Source: an uncultured Candidatus Saccharibacteria bacterium
GTDB lineage: Bacteria > Patescibacteriota > Saccharimonadia > Saccharimonadales > Saccharimonadaceae
Assembly (NCBI GenBank): GCA_937924995.1
Contig: CALEXY010000021.1
Location: 1 to 55,577, forward strand
Direction: 5' to 3'
Length of the DNA: 55,577 bases
Shown here: piece by piece, positions 39,227 through 48,285 of the stretch
Layout of the letters: each line of letters starts with the position of its first letter
How positions within the stretch are numbered: the first letter of the stretch is position 1
Translations under genes and position numbers: made by a program
Notes under the pieces: model-generated
Databases searched by the model: none
What the model was told of the DNA's origin: nothing
What the model saw: the letters and a program-made list of their open reading frames with translations, nothing else

Positions 39227-42200
39227 CTATTTTAGGACCACAGAATTTTCACCGACTAGATCTTTGAGGCCAGAAATCAACTCTGGACTAGCTTCGATGC
39301 GGAATGGCATGCGGAGCGGTTTTTTAATATCACCGTCTTTGAGTACGAGAATAATTTCCGAAAAACCTGGTGATTCATCACAAAGTTCACGAATCGAAGT
39401 GAGCGTGGCGGTATTTTGGGGATTTTCCACCAGAACGAAAAGCTTGAGGCTACGCGGATCCGCTTCCGGCGCGATGATACGCTTCGGGGCTTCTGGTTCT
39501 TCGGCAGTTTCCGTCTTAGTTGCTTCAGGTTTAACCGAGGCGGTTTTTAAGGCTGTAGACTTGATGGTTTTAGGGGCAGTAGGACTTGACTTGGCATCAG
39601 ATGCAGATTTGTCAGAATCGCTTTTCTTGGCGCCCGGCTTAGAAATCGTGACAGTTGGAACATCGGTAGACTTTGGTTTGGCAGTATCTTCGCCAGCTGG
39701 CTTACGACGGCGGAACTCCTTTTTCGGGGCTTCCGCTGGGTCGGCCAGACGCGTACCGGTGGACTCATAAGAAGAGAGTTTGTCATCAGAAAGAACCGAG
39801 ATGGATTCGGCGATAATTTTCACATCAGAGGTAATATTACCGTCCTTATCTTTAGCGTTAATGCGACCAGTGACCTTAATTACATTGTCAACTGCGAGAC
39901 GGTCACTATATTCTTCATAGGTCTTCGGGAAGACGAGGAATTCAAGTTCAGACGTCTTACTCTCAATCTTCACGAAGGCCATTTTGGTATTGGATTTCGT
40001 GAGAATGGTGCGAATATTGGTAATAATACCCCCAACAATCACTTGCTTGCCGTCATTTTCCGGAGTAACTAGCGTGAAAGGATGGGTTTGTTCTTCGAAA
40101 TAAGTATCGTATTTATCTAGTGGGTGGGCGGAAAGATAGAGACCCATCAAATCGCGCTCCCAGAGCAATTGGTCTTTTTCGGAGACTTGGGTAGGTGATG
40201 GCTGAATCACTGGTTCCGGGATCGATCCGGCGTCACCCATCATCCCGAAGAGGTCAGTTTGGCCAGAGGCCTTATCTTTTTGGACTTTGGCGCCATAAGC
40301 CTGAATATCTTCAAGATTAAAAAGAAGGTCGGTACGATTATGGAAGCGATCAAAAGCACCAGTCTTAATAGCGGATTCCCAAGATTTTTTATTGAACTTG
40401 GAACCGTCGACACGAGCCGCAAAGTCACAAACTGACTTGAACGGACCGTTTTTGTCACGTTCCGGGATGACGATTTCCTCGACCAGAGCCTTACCCATAC
40501 TCTTAATCGCGGCCAGACCAAAACGAATGGTGTTTTCTCCGCCGACAATACCGAAGTCGGAATAAGATTGGTTAATATCTGGACCAAGTACCTTGATACC
40601 CATGCGCTTACATTCAGCAATCTCGATAGCTAGACGATCAGTCCAGCGCATATCAGAGGTCATTAGTGCGGCCATGAAGGCGTCTGGATAATGCGCCTTA
40701 AGATATGCGGTCCAATAAGCCACCAAACCATAACACGCGGCGTGAGACTTATTGAAACAGTAGTTAGCGAAGTCAAGCAGCTGCGACCAGAAAGTTTCGG
40801 CCTGTTCCTCAGTGGCGCCACCCACTTCTTGAGCACCTTTAATAAACTCTGGCTTTACCTTATTCATCAGGTCGACCTTCTTTTTACCTACGGCCTTACG
40901 CAGGGTATCAGCCTGACCACCAGTAAAGCCACACCATTCCTTGGAGATCTGCATGAACTGCTCTTGATAAATCAAAATACCGTAAGTAGATTTCAAAGCA
41001 TTCTCGAGACCAGGGTGAAGATAAGTAATCGGTTCTTCCCCGTGCTTACGACGAATAAAGGAATCAATAAACTGCATTGGGCCCGGACGATAAAGGGCCA
41101 CCATAGCGATGATATCTTCAAAGCTACTGGCACGAAGATCTTTCAAATAGCGTTTCATACCGGCCGATTCAAGCTGGAAAACACCAGTGGTTTCGGCGCG
41201 TTGTAAAAGTTCATAAGATTTTTGATCATCGAGCGGAATACTATAAAGATCGACGTCATCATGATACACCTTACGAATCATACGCAAGGCATTATTAATC
41301 ACGGAAAGGTTAGATAGGCCCAAGAAGTCCATCTTAAGTAGACCTAATTCCTCGACCTGGGTCGATGGATACTGCGTCGCCAGTGGACCCTTGGCGGAAA
41401 CTTCAAGTGGCAAGAATTTGACCAATTCATCCGGGGCAATCACCACACCACAGGCGTGCACACCATGCGAACGAATCGTTCCTTCCAGCTTGGAAGCGTA
41501 ATCAATCACACGCTTAGCGACCGGGTTGTGTTCATATTCATGCTTAAGATCAGGTGCGGTCTTAATCGCGTCAGTTAATTTGACATGGTGGCCCATCACC
41601 GGGTCTGGCACGAGCTTCGCAATGCGGTCAGCCTCCGCATAAGGAACTTCGAGCACACGCGCAACATCACGCACGGCGTTTTTGGCCATCATTTTACCAA
41701 AAGTCACAATGTTGGCCACGCGATCCTTACCGTATTTTTCCGTACAATACTCAATTACTTCATCACGACGAGTATCCTGAATGTCGGTATCAATATCCGG
41801 CATCGAGATACGGTCCGGATTCAAGAAACGCTCGAAGAGAAGACCATATTTCATCGGATCAAGCTCGGTGATACGCAAAGCGTAAGCTAGAATAGAGCCG
41901 GCAGCCGAGCCACGACCTGGGCCGTAAATAATACGCTTAGTCTTACCCCACATAATGAAGTCTTGCACGATCAAGAAGTAACCATTGTAGCCCATACGGT
42001 CGACAACGCTTAATTCATAATCGATACGTTCAAGAATTTCTGGAGATAATAGTTTGCGACATTCTTCAACCGACCAATCTTGTACCTCTTCCTGAGTTTT
42101 ACCGCCATAGCGAAAAGCCAGGCCACGAAAAACCAACTTATCGAGATAAGTTTTATCGGTCTCACCCTCCGGCACGGGAAACTTCGGAATCAGGATACGC

Positions 42201-43156
42201 CCGAGTTTCATGTCGACGTCACAACGTTCGGCAATCTTGCGAGAGTTTTTAATGGCGTCAGGATAATCTTTACCCCAACGGTCAATAATTTCCTGTGGTG
42301 GAATGACGTGAAGTTGAAAATCCTTCAAGGTCATACGATTTTTGTCGGAAAGATTGGCGGCCGTACCGATACAGAGGAGAATTTCATGAGCATCCTGGTC
42401 TTCGTGTTTGAGGTAATGACCATCACAGGTAACCACGAGCGGCAAACCAGTTTCCTTGGCGATTTGCTGTAAACCTTGATTGATGCGATCTTGCACCTCC
42501 CAGTGGGTTGGTGACTCGGGGTGACCATGGTCTTGCATCTCGAGATAGAAGCGGTCTTTATAGACTTCTTTATACCAATCAACCAGTTTTCTGGCACCAT
42601 CGATGTCGCCATTTTTTAGGCGCACGGAGATTTCCGAGCTAGCACAACCCGAGAGACAAATAATTCCCTCGTTGTATTTTTCCATAATTTCATGGTCAAT
42701 ACGAGGTTTATAATATTTACCATTAATTTCCGCTTCGGTGGCGAGACGACAGAGATTTTCAAACCCCTGATCATTCATAGCGAGCAAGGTGATGTGATAA
42801 CGCACCTTATCATGCGCGGGATCCTTATCGGTACGATTTCTAGCCGCCACATAGGCCTCGAGTCCGAGAATTGGCTTAATACCCGCAGATTGGCCTTCCT
42901 TATAAAGTTCGATCAAGCTCGACATGGTACCGTGGTCGGTGACCGCCACGGCTTGCATGCCGGTTTCTTTGACATACTTAATGAGATCCGGCACTTTGGT
43001 CAGACCATCAAGAAGTGAGTAATGCGTATGGTTGTGTAAATGCACAAAATCCGCCGGAGACAAAATGTGTCCCGGTGAATCAATTTCTTCGCAAAACTTC
43101 AAAAAATCGTCGTTATTTGCCTCGGTAGATGGAGAGGCCTCTGCGGGCGCCGACAT
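39227..43156 (-). CDS. dnaE: DNA polymerase III alpha subunit
   Basis: The replicative polymerase, 1309 residues. A PHP domain (HLHNHTHYSLLDG, TDHGTM, GLEAYV, HITLLA, CDGHYL) keeps the metal-binding residues, so it could proofread. The polymerase core has YGPGRGSAAGSILAY and PDIDTDIQD with catalytic aspartates. An OB domain (VIVGGIITNIRTI) follows, then a long low-complexity linker rich in Lys, Ser, Thr, Pro and Ala (about 1105-1220), and a C-terminal domain. It starts TAAATG-style after ytxH, with GAGGAG. Confidence 0.97.
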   Translation of the reverse strand: MSAPAEASPSTEANNDDFLKFCEEIDSPGHILSPADFVHLHNHTHYSLLDGLTKVPDLIKYVKETGMQAVAVTDHGTMSSLIELYKEGQSAGIKPILGLEAYVAARNRTDKDPAHDKVRYHITLLAMNDQGFENLCRLATEAEINGKYYKPRIDHEIMEKYNEGIICLSGCASSEISVRLKNGDIDGARKLVDWYKEVYKDRFYLEMQDHGHPESPTHWEVQDRINQGLQQIAKETGLPLVVTCDGHYLKHEDQDAHEILLCIGTAANLSDKNRMTLKDFQLHVIPPQEIIDRWGKDYPDAIKNSRKIAERCDVDMKLGRILIPKFPVPEGETDKTYLDKLVFRGLAFRYGGKTQEEVQDWSVEECRKLLSPEILERIDYELSVVDRMGYNGYFLIVQDFIMWGKTKRIIYGPGRGSAAGSILAYALRITELDPMKYGLLFERFLNPDRISMPDIDTDIQDTRRDEVIEYCTEKYGKDRVANIVTFGKMMAKNAVRDVARVLEVPYAEADRIAKLVPDPVMGHHVKLTDAIKTAPDLKHEYEHNPVAKRVIDYASKLEGTIRSHGVHACGVVIAPDELVKFLPLEVSAKGPLATQYPSTQVEELGLLKMDFLGLSNLSVINNALRMIRKVYHDDVDLYSIPLDDQKSYELLQRAETTGVFQLESAGMKRYLKDLRASSFEDIIAMVALYRPGPMQFIDSFIRRKHGEEPITYLHPGLENALKSTYGILIYQEQFMQISKEWCGFTGGQADTLRKAVGKKKVDLMNKVKPEFIKGAQEVGGATEEQAETFWSQLLDFANYCFNKSHAACYGLVAYWTAYLKAHYPDAFMAALMTSDMRWTDRLAIEIAECKRMGIKVLGPDINQSYSDFGIVGGENTIRFGLAAIKSMGKALVEEIVIPERDKNGPFKSVCDFAARVDGSKFNKKSWESAIKTGAFDRFHNRTDLLFNLEDIQAYGAKVQKDKASGQTDLFGMMGDAGSIPEPVIQPSPTQVSEKDQLLWERDLMGLYLSAHPLDKYDTYFEEQTHPFTLVTPENDGKQVIVGGIITNIRTILTKSNTKMAFVKIESKTSELEFLVFPKTYEEYSDRLAVDNVIKVTGRINAKDKDGNITSDVKIIAESISVLSDDKLSSYESTGTRLADPAEAPKKEFRRRKPAGEDTAKPKSTDVPTVTISKPGAKKSDSDKSASDAKSSPTAPKTIKSTALKTASVKPEATKTETAEEPEAPKRIIAPEADPRSLKLFVLVENPQNTATLTSIRELCDESPGFSEIILVLKDGDIKKPLRMPFRIEASPELISGLKDLVGENSVVLK

Positions 43157-43459
43157 TTACTCCTCAGTATCGTCGGTTAATTCTTCAGAAACTGCGTCTT
43201 CGACAGGCTCTACAACCTCGTCTTCAATCTCAGCAGCTTTCTTTGCAAATTTTTGCTTAAATTTTCCAAAATTAGTTTTCTGTTCGTGATAAATCTTGCC
43301 TAGATTCTCTTTTTGATCGCGGTAGATTTTGCCACCTTTGGCTTTGATTTCAGCACGAGTTTCTTTGCCAGACTTGGGAGCAGAAAGAACCCCAGCAATC
43401 GCACCAAGAGCCATACCAAATATAGTACCGAGAACAAAATGACCAGTAGATTTTTTCAT
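43157..43459 (-). CDS. YtxH-domain small protein
   Basis: The 100-residue protein has one glycine-rich membrane segment (FVLGTIFGMALGAIAGVLSAP, residues about 8-28) followed by KSGKETR, the classic YtxH opening, and then a helical Lys/Glu tail. YtxH proteins are linked to envelope stress in Bacillus; the function here is not known. AAGGAGG precedes the ATG, and a TATAAT lies at 43497-43502. It is directly upstream of dnaE and probably co-transcribed. Confidence 0.8.
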   Translation of the reverse strand: MKKSTGHFVLGTIFGMALGAIAGVLSAPKSGKETRAEIKAKGGKIYRDQKENLGKIYHEQKTNFGKFKQKFAKKAAEIEDEVVEPVEDAVSEELTDDTEE

Positions 43460-43496
43460 ATTCCTCCTTTTTGTTAATATATTTATATTATAACAC

Positions 43497-43502
43497 GAAC
43501 GA
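43497..43502 (-). promoter_or_regulatory. -10 box of the ytxH-dnaE operon
   Basis: TATAAT lies 37 bases before the ytxH ATG. It diverges from the nuclease gene whose TATAAT is at 43536-43541. Confidence 0.55.
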
Positions 43503-43535
43503 ACAAGACCATAAATCGTTTTATAACAGACATGA

Positions 43536-43541
43536 TATAAT
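43536..43541 (+). promoter_or_regulatory. -10 box of the nuclease gene
   Basis: TATAAT lies 40 bases before ATG 43582. No clear -35 box was seen. Confidence 0.5.
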
Positions 43542-43581
43542 TAACGCAATATACACTAAGAGCAATATGTAGTGAAAAAAC

Positions 43582-44862
43582 ATGGGAGATAAAAATAAAA
43601 TGATTATTTGTATTTTTATAATAATCATTGCCATTTTTGGCATAAATTTTACTATTGACTTAACGGACCAGGCGGGACTTGATCGTAATAACACGCCAAT
43701 TCAAATTATGGAGGTTTCAGATGAGTATACGTTAAATTATACTGAACATTCAAAAGTTCTAATTGGCAAAATTTCTGGTATTAGTAAATTCGTAAAACTC
43801 AAGGTAGCAGAACAAGATGTCGCCGTACAGAATCTTCGCAACCATATCGGGGAATTTGAATATGAGCTAAAAGACATAGCTGAAGGTGAAAGTACAACCA
43901 ATATCTCGGTCACTGACGGTAAGAGATCGACAACTAAAGCTGTAGGACTTAACCGTCAAACCAAGGAATCTTACGATAAAGAAAAATTAGAAGAAGCTAT
44001 CTCTCGCGTTGAAAAATCTTTAGATGAGGCTGAAAGTAATCCTTTAGATGAAAATATTACAAAAATCGAACAATCCCTTAGCTCTCTACCAGATGAACTT
44101 AAAGGAAAATATCAGGACCGTCTAAATTCTGTAAAAAATGCCCTAAAGTCCGCATCCGCTTCGAACGCGGTGACTAAGACTAGCATGTATTCAGTAGCAA
44201 ACGTAATCGATGGCGATACTATAGATTTAGTAATTAACGGCAAGACTGAAAGAATTCGCATGATTGGTCTAGACACACCTGAAACCAAAGACCCTAGAAA
44301 ACCGGTTCAGTGTTTTGGTCAGGAAGCCAGTCAGAGAATGCGTGAGTTGGTGAATGGGAAAAATGTATATATCGAACAAGATCCGACACAAGGTGAACGA
44401 GATAAGTACGGGCGTCTTTTACTTTATATCTTTCTTGATGATAGGACAAATGTAGCATATAAAATGATTTATGATGGTTATGGTCACGAATACACCTATA
44501 ATACTCCGCATAAATATCAAAATCAGTTTAAGAATGCCCAAAAGGATGCAGAGAACAATAGGCGTGGTCTTTGGGCAGAAAACACTTGCGCTGGAGACAC
44601 TAACAAATCCGCAGTAAAAGAATCACCACAATCTAGTGCGCATCCAGCCCCAGCACCAAGCTATACTGCGCCAAAATCAGCAGCGCCAGTCTATGTAGCG
44701 CCAAACGCAGCAGCGCCAGTCTATGTAGCGCCAAACGCAGGAATGACATGTCCGGCGAACTGTACGCAAGCTAGACAATGGGGTATGGCTGGCATGAGAG
44801 CTGGTCATCCATGTTACTCACTAAAGCTTGATAGGGATAGAGACGGCATTGCTTGCGAATAG
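43582..44862 (+). CDS. Secreted thermonuclease with Excalibur domain
   Basis: The 426-residue protein has an N-terminal signal or anchor (MIICIFIIIIAIFGINF), a helical spacer, a staphylococcal nuclease domain (about 205-335) and a C-terminal Excalibur domain with DRDRDGIACE, a calcium-binding motif. The nuclease residues are present: RIRMIGLDTPET and ERDKYGRLLLY hold Arg, Asp, Glu and Arg. It should be exported and degrade nucleic acids outside the cell, feeding a nucleotide-dependent cell. Between the domains is a Pro/Ala repeat (44681-44740). ATG 43600 is an alternative start. Confidence 0.92.
   Translation: MGDKNKMIICIFIIIIAIFGINFTIDLTDQAGLDRNNTPIQIMEVSDEYTLNYTEHSKVLIGKISGISKFVKLKVAEQDVAVQNLRNHIGEFEYELKDIAEGESTTNISVTDGKRSTTKAVGLNRQTKESYDKEKLEEAISRVEKSLDEAESNPLDENITKIEQSLSSLPDELKGKYQDRLNSVKNALKSASASNAVTKTSMYSVANVIDGDTIDLVINGKTERIRMIGLDTPETKDPRKPVQCFGQEASQRMRELVNGKNVYIEQDPTQGERDKYGRLLLYIFLDDRTNVAYKMIYDGYGHEYTYNTPHKYQNQFKNAQKDAENNRRGLWAENTCAGDTNKSAVKESPQSSAHPAPAPSYTAPKSAAPVYVAPNAAAPVYVAPNAGMTCPANCTQARQWGMAGMRAGHPCYSLKLDRDRDGIACE
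44681..44740 (+). repeat. Perfect 30-bp tandem repeat in the nuclease gene
   Basis: Two identical 30-base units, each starting CAGCGCCAGT and ending CCAAACGCAG, encode two copies of APVYVAPNAA in the flexible linker before the Excalibur domain. Confidence 0.9.
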
Positions 44863-44902
44863 AGCATGCATAAATTTCTAGAATAGAATTATTTTAAGAT
44901 AT

Positions 44903-45214
44903 TTATTTCGAAGTCTTTTTAGTGGCCGTCTTTTTCGCAGGTGTGCGAGATTTGGATGGATTAACAAAACTCATCAGTTTTTTAGCCAGGATATCCTTCA
45001 CCAAGCTCCTTGCAAGAGGTCCGACCGAGGTCATATCCTTAAGATTATCCGCCACGTCATCGGCTTTTTCGGCGATAGATTGGCCGGTTTGCACCATGAT
45101 TTCAATCTCAGAGAGTAGGTGAATGAATTTAACCAAGAAAATAATTCCGACAACCAGAAAGACTAATAAAGTCATTGATAAAATAGCTACTAAAATCCAT
45201 TCTGCTGTATTCAT
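44903..45214 (-). CDS. Small single-span membrane protein, 103 aa
   Basis: The protein has one strong membrane helix at the N-terminus (WILVAILSMTLLVFLVVGIIFLV), an amphipathic region (SIAEKADDVADNLKDMTSV) and a basic tail (TPAKKTATKKTSK). It loosely resembles DUF948-type membrane proteins, without certainty. AGAAAGG precedes the ATG and a TAAAAT lies about 20 bases upstream. It is a single gene between the nuclease and galU. Confidence 0.6.
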   Translation of the reverse strand: MNTAEWILVAILSMTLLVFLVVGIIFLVKFIHLLSEIEIMVQTGQSIAEKADDVADNLKDMTSVGPLARSLVKDILAKKLMSFVNPSKSRTPAKKTATKKTSK

Positions 45215-45255
45215 ATAAACCTTTCTGGTAACTATTTTAGCATAAGTTCGATGAA

Positions 45256-45293
45256 ATAAAAAATATAACTGGAGCTACCAGTTATATTTTTTA
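45256..45293. terminator. Terminator of galU
   Basis: AAATATAACTGG and CCAGTTATATTT pair perfectly over 12 bases, with T runs on both sides. It lies about 60 bases beyond the galU stop codon. Confidence 0.88.
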
Positions 45294-45354
45294 GCCAAGC
45301 GGATTACGGGTTATGCTGTAATCTTCACGGATGGCATTTTACTTTGTAGTAAAA

Positions 45355-46233
45355 TTAGATTTCACGAATGAATTTCTTGATATCTTCACCAAAGTCTTCG
45401 TACATGAAGTTATAGGCCAGTGAAGCAAGAGCGTAATTCTTTGGATCACCAGTAGTCATCCAACGACCCTTGGTTTTTTCGACGTAGACGTTGCCAGTTT
45501 CGGCCATCTTAGTAATCGCGTCGACTGTCCAGAGCTCATTATCGAGACCAATATTCTTTGGATCTAAGTGTTCGAAGACTTCTGGGGTCAAAAGGTAGCG
45601 ACCGTAGGAGGTGAGATTAGATGGAGCCTGTTCGATGGCTGGTTTTTCGATGATATTTTCGAGAGTTTGAAGTTCAGTGTCACGAAGTTTAATAATGCCA
45701 TACTTATTCAAAACTTCGCGTGGCATTTCTTGAGAAATAATGATAGCCTTAGCATCTTCATGTTTCTTGTATGAATCAATCAAGGTTTTGATATCAGAGT
45801 GACCGAAAACTACGTCGTCAGAATAGGCGACAACGAAGGCCTCATCGTCGCGAATGTAAGGACGCGCGGAAGCAATTGGGGAGCCGTTGCCATATGGATA
45901 GCTTTGATCTTGCTCAATGACGGTGATTTTTGGAAAATCTAGAACGCGCTGCACTGGAGCGTAGCGATCAAGCTTGCCCTGAGAGGCGAGTTGCTTACGA
46001 ATACGGTTAACCGAGTTATTAAAATAATCTTCGTAAATCCCTTTACCTTCTGGGGTAGCGACAATGATAATTTCTTTGATGCCTGCATCCACACATTCTT
46101 CAACTACGAGTTGCATGATTGGACGATTGCCAAGTGGGAGCATGGCCTTAGGTACGGTTTTAGTAATTGGTAGATAGCGGCTAGCAAAGCCAGCGTCAGT
46201 AATAACTGCCTTGGTAGGTAACTTATATTTCAT
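45355..46233 (-). CDS. galU: UTP-glucose-1-phosphate uridylyltransferase
   Basis: GalU makes UDP-glucose from UTP and glucose-1-phosphate for polysaccharide and glycolipid synthesis. The 292-residue protein matches along its length: KTVPKAMLPLGNRPI, EIIIVATPEGKGIYEDYF, DEAFVVAYSDD, IEKP and GRYLLTPEVF. One oddity is the nucleotide loop: AGFASRYLP replaces the usual AGLGTRFLP. AAGGAG precedes ATG 46233, and TTGACT-N17-TATAAT lies upstream. Confidence 0.95.
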   Translation of the reverse strand: MKYKLPTKAVITDAGFASRYLPITKTVPKAMLPLGNRPIMQLVVEECVDAGIKEIIIVATPEGKGIYEDYFNNSVNRIRKQLASQGKLDRYAPVQRVLDFPKITVIEQDQSYPYGNGSPIASARPYIRDDEAFVVAYSDDVVFGHSDIKTLIDSYKKHEDAKAIIISQEMPREVLNKYGIIKLRDTELQTLENIIEKPAIEQAPSNLTSYGRYLLTPEVFEHLDPKNIGLDNELWTVDAITKMAETGNVYVEKTKGRWMTTGDPKNYALASLAYNFMYEDFGEDIKKFIREI

Positions 46234-46311
46234 AATTTCTCCTTGAGTCTTTATTATACAAGATTGACGCGTAATAGTCAAAGATTACAGGGGTGAATTA
46301 GACTTAATCAA

Positions 46312-46340
46312 TAAAAAAATAGGGCACATGGCCCTATTTA
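46312..46340 (-). terminator. Terminator of the DUF308-like gene
   Basis: AAATAGGGC and GCCCTATTT form a perfect stem with a long T run on the minus strand. Confidence 0.85.
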
Positions 46341-46349
46341 GGATTGGTT

Positions 46350-47108
46350 TTATTTTTTAGAAATTTTCTTGGCAGTTGGTTTTTGAGTTTTCTTAGTAGC
46401 AGCTTTTTTAACTGACTTATGTGCAGTTTTTTCACCAAGATTTTTTGACTTATAAACACGATCTGGCTTTACAGAAAGCTCTTTAATGGCGGCAATTTTC
46501 TTAGCATTCTTGATCGATTTAGCACGATTTTCTTCACGTTTTTCACGAAGCTCGGTTTCGTATTCGTGTTTTTGTTCCTTATTATGGATGGCATAAATCA
46601 GATTAGAGATACCAAAAATCATCATGTAGGAGCCAAAATATTTAATAAATGGCAGATTACCGAGATGTCCAGCATTTACAACCACGATTCCGATAATACA
46701 ACCGGAAATACCAGTGAGTACCCAAATAAAACGGTCGGTCAAATCATCCACGGAGCCGAGACCAATGAAAATCTCCAGAATACCGCGCGTAATGGTGTAG
46801 AGACCAATGATGGCGAGGTGCCAGATGGCGTTCTGATCCTTGGCAAAGAGCATGGTGAAAGCCGTGGCGATTTCTAGTACGGCCATGAGGAGTGAAAGAC
46901 CCCAGGTTTCCTTCAAGTGGGTACGAGTAAGGAGGTTCAACATCTCGATAATACCGAGACCGAGCAAAACCGTACCGGCAATCACAATAATTGCCTCGAG
47001 ACTATTTAGATTAGTAAAGAGGGCGTACCAGCCGAAAAGAAGTGCCAACACACCCTGCAATGCGAAGATTAGCCAGTGGCTATCAATATATTTTCGCTTG
47101 ATTGACAT
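46350..47108 (-). CDS. HdeD/DUF308-like membrane protein
   Basis: The 252-residue protein has six membrane segments in three pairs (residues about 12-150, for example LIFALQGVLALLFGWYALF, AIIVIAGTVLLGLGIIEML), the plan of the HdeD/DUF308 family, then a soluble, very basic tail (KKAATKKTQKPTAKKISKK). HdeD protects against acid in E. coli; the role here is unknown. AAGGAAAATT precedes the ATG, and TAAAAT is about 20 bases further up. Confidence 0.8.
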   Translation of the reverse strand: MSIKRKYIDSHWLIFALQGVLALLFGWYALFTNLNSLEAIIVIAGTVLLGLGIIEMLNLLTRTHLKETWGLSLLMAVLEIATAFTMLFAKDQNAIWHLAIIGLYTITRGILEIFIGLGSVDDLTDRFIWVLTGISGCIIGIVVVNAGHLGNLPFIKYFGSYMMIFGISNLIYAIHNKEQKHEYETELREKREENRAKSIKNAKKIAAIKELSVKPDRVYKSKNLGEKTAHKSVKKAATKKTQKPTAKKISKK

Positions 47109-47183
47109 ATAATTTTCCTTGTTAATTCTTATGCTTATTTTAGCATAAAAAAGAAAATAAAGCTGAGTTTACTGAAATATCAC

Positions 47184-47221
47184 AAAAAAACCTCGAATTC
47201 GTTTTTGATAAATTCGAGGCG
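47184..47221 (-). terminator. Terminator of the wall operon
   Basis: CCTCGAATT and AATTCGAGG form a perfect 9-bp stem, followed by a run of seven T on the minus strand. Confidence 0.88.
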
Positions 47222-47241
47222 GTATAGCCAACCTTAAAAAT

Positions 47242-48270
47242 TTAGACGTGGCGAACTTTACGGCGTAGAGTTTCAATCGGAAGAGTCTTAGTGTAGTAAG
47301 AGATTTTATCTAGAACGAGATCTCTAGCTTCGAGATATTTTAATTCTTCGACACCAAAACCACGCTTAAAGACTGAGACGCCATAAAATCGATGCTTGGT
47401 GTCATTTTCGTCGACAATACCCCAGAAATTATAGCGCTTAATGCCACGCTTTCTGGCGTCACGCATGGCTTCCATATGGAGAAGTGGAGCGCCGGAATAC
47501 TTAGTACCGAGTTCGGAAGAAACTCCGTAATGATAAGAGGCTTCATTGCCGTAGAAAATCATGAAGTTTTCGGCAAGAATTTCACCATTGAGCTTGGCAA
47601 TATAAAGTACCGCCTCGTCATTTTTGGCAAATGCAGCAAACTGTTTAGTAAGAAAGTCTTCGGAAAAAGCATAAAAATCATGGCGTTTAGCAGTTTGCAA
47701 TTCAATTTGATAAAAATCATGAATCGCTTTCGGGTCGGAAGTTTTTTCAATGGTGATTTGATTCTTCTCAGCTTTACGAAGAGCGCGGCGCAGACGCTGA
47801 CGCATGTTTTTAAGAATTTCTTCTTCGGAATTTTCTAGATTGAGAACACCGGCAAACTCCACCGAAAGATACATCGGGGCCTTACGGAAGCCAAGCTGCT
47901 GAAAAGTCTTCGCGTTTTCAGGGGTATTCTGAAGCTGAGGACGCACGCGGACAAAAGTACATTTGAGCTTTTTAGCCTGCAGCTTCATGTCGTCGAAAAT
48001 CAGTTTTTTAATTTCTTGGTTGGTCCAATCAAAAATCGGTCCACCAGCTATGGCAAGATGACGGCCACGCTTGGCCGGTTCAACTTCGCCAGCATAAACT
48101 CCCACGAGTTGGTTATTTTCGTCATAGATACCACGACGCACAATATCAAAACCGCGGGAGAAGTAGAATTCGTAGAAATCCCAGGATTGCAAAAAGTTAG
48201 CATCCGGATGTGCGGTAACAAATTCATCCCACTCAGTTTGATTTTCGACGGTTTTGACGGTGTATTTCAT
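47242..48270 (-). CDS. FemAB-family peptidyltransferase
   Basis: FemAB/FemX enzymes add amino acids from aminoacyl-tRNA to the side chain of peptidoglycan precursors. The 342-residue protein has FLQSWDFYEFYFSRGFD near the start, IAGGPIFDW, LRRALRKAEKNQI, and the C-terminal GIKRYNFWGIVDE block. This family is frequent in Saccharibacteria, based on general knowledge. AAAGGAA precedes the ATG. It is the last gene of the wall operon and has a second, fused FemAB domain just upstream. Confidence 0.93.
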   Translation of the reverse strand: MKYTVKTVENQTEWDEFVTAHPDANFLQSWDFYEFYFSRGFDIVRRGIYDENNQLVGVYAGEVEPAKRGRHLAIAGGPIFDWTNQEIKKLIFDDMKLQAKKLKCTFVRVRPQLQNTPENAKTFQQLGFRKAPMYLSVEFAGVLNLENSEEEILKNMRQRLRRALRKAEKNQITIEKTSDPKAIHDFYQIELQTAKRHDFYAFSEDFLTKQFAAFAKNDEAVLYIAKLNGEILAENFMIFYGNEASYHYGVSSELGTKYSGAPLLHMEAMRDARKRGIKRYNFWGIVDENDTKHRFYGVSVFKRGFGVEELKYLEARDLVLDKISYYTKTLPIETLRRKVRHV

Positions 48271-48285
48271 AGTTTCCTTTTTAAT

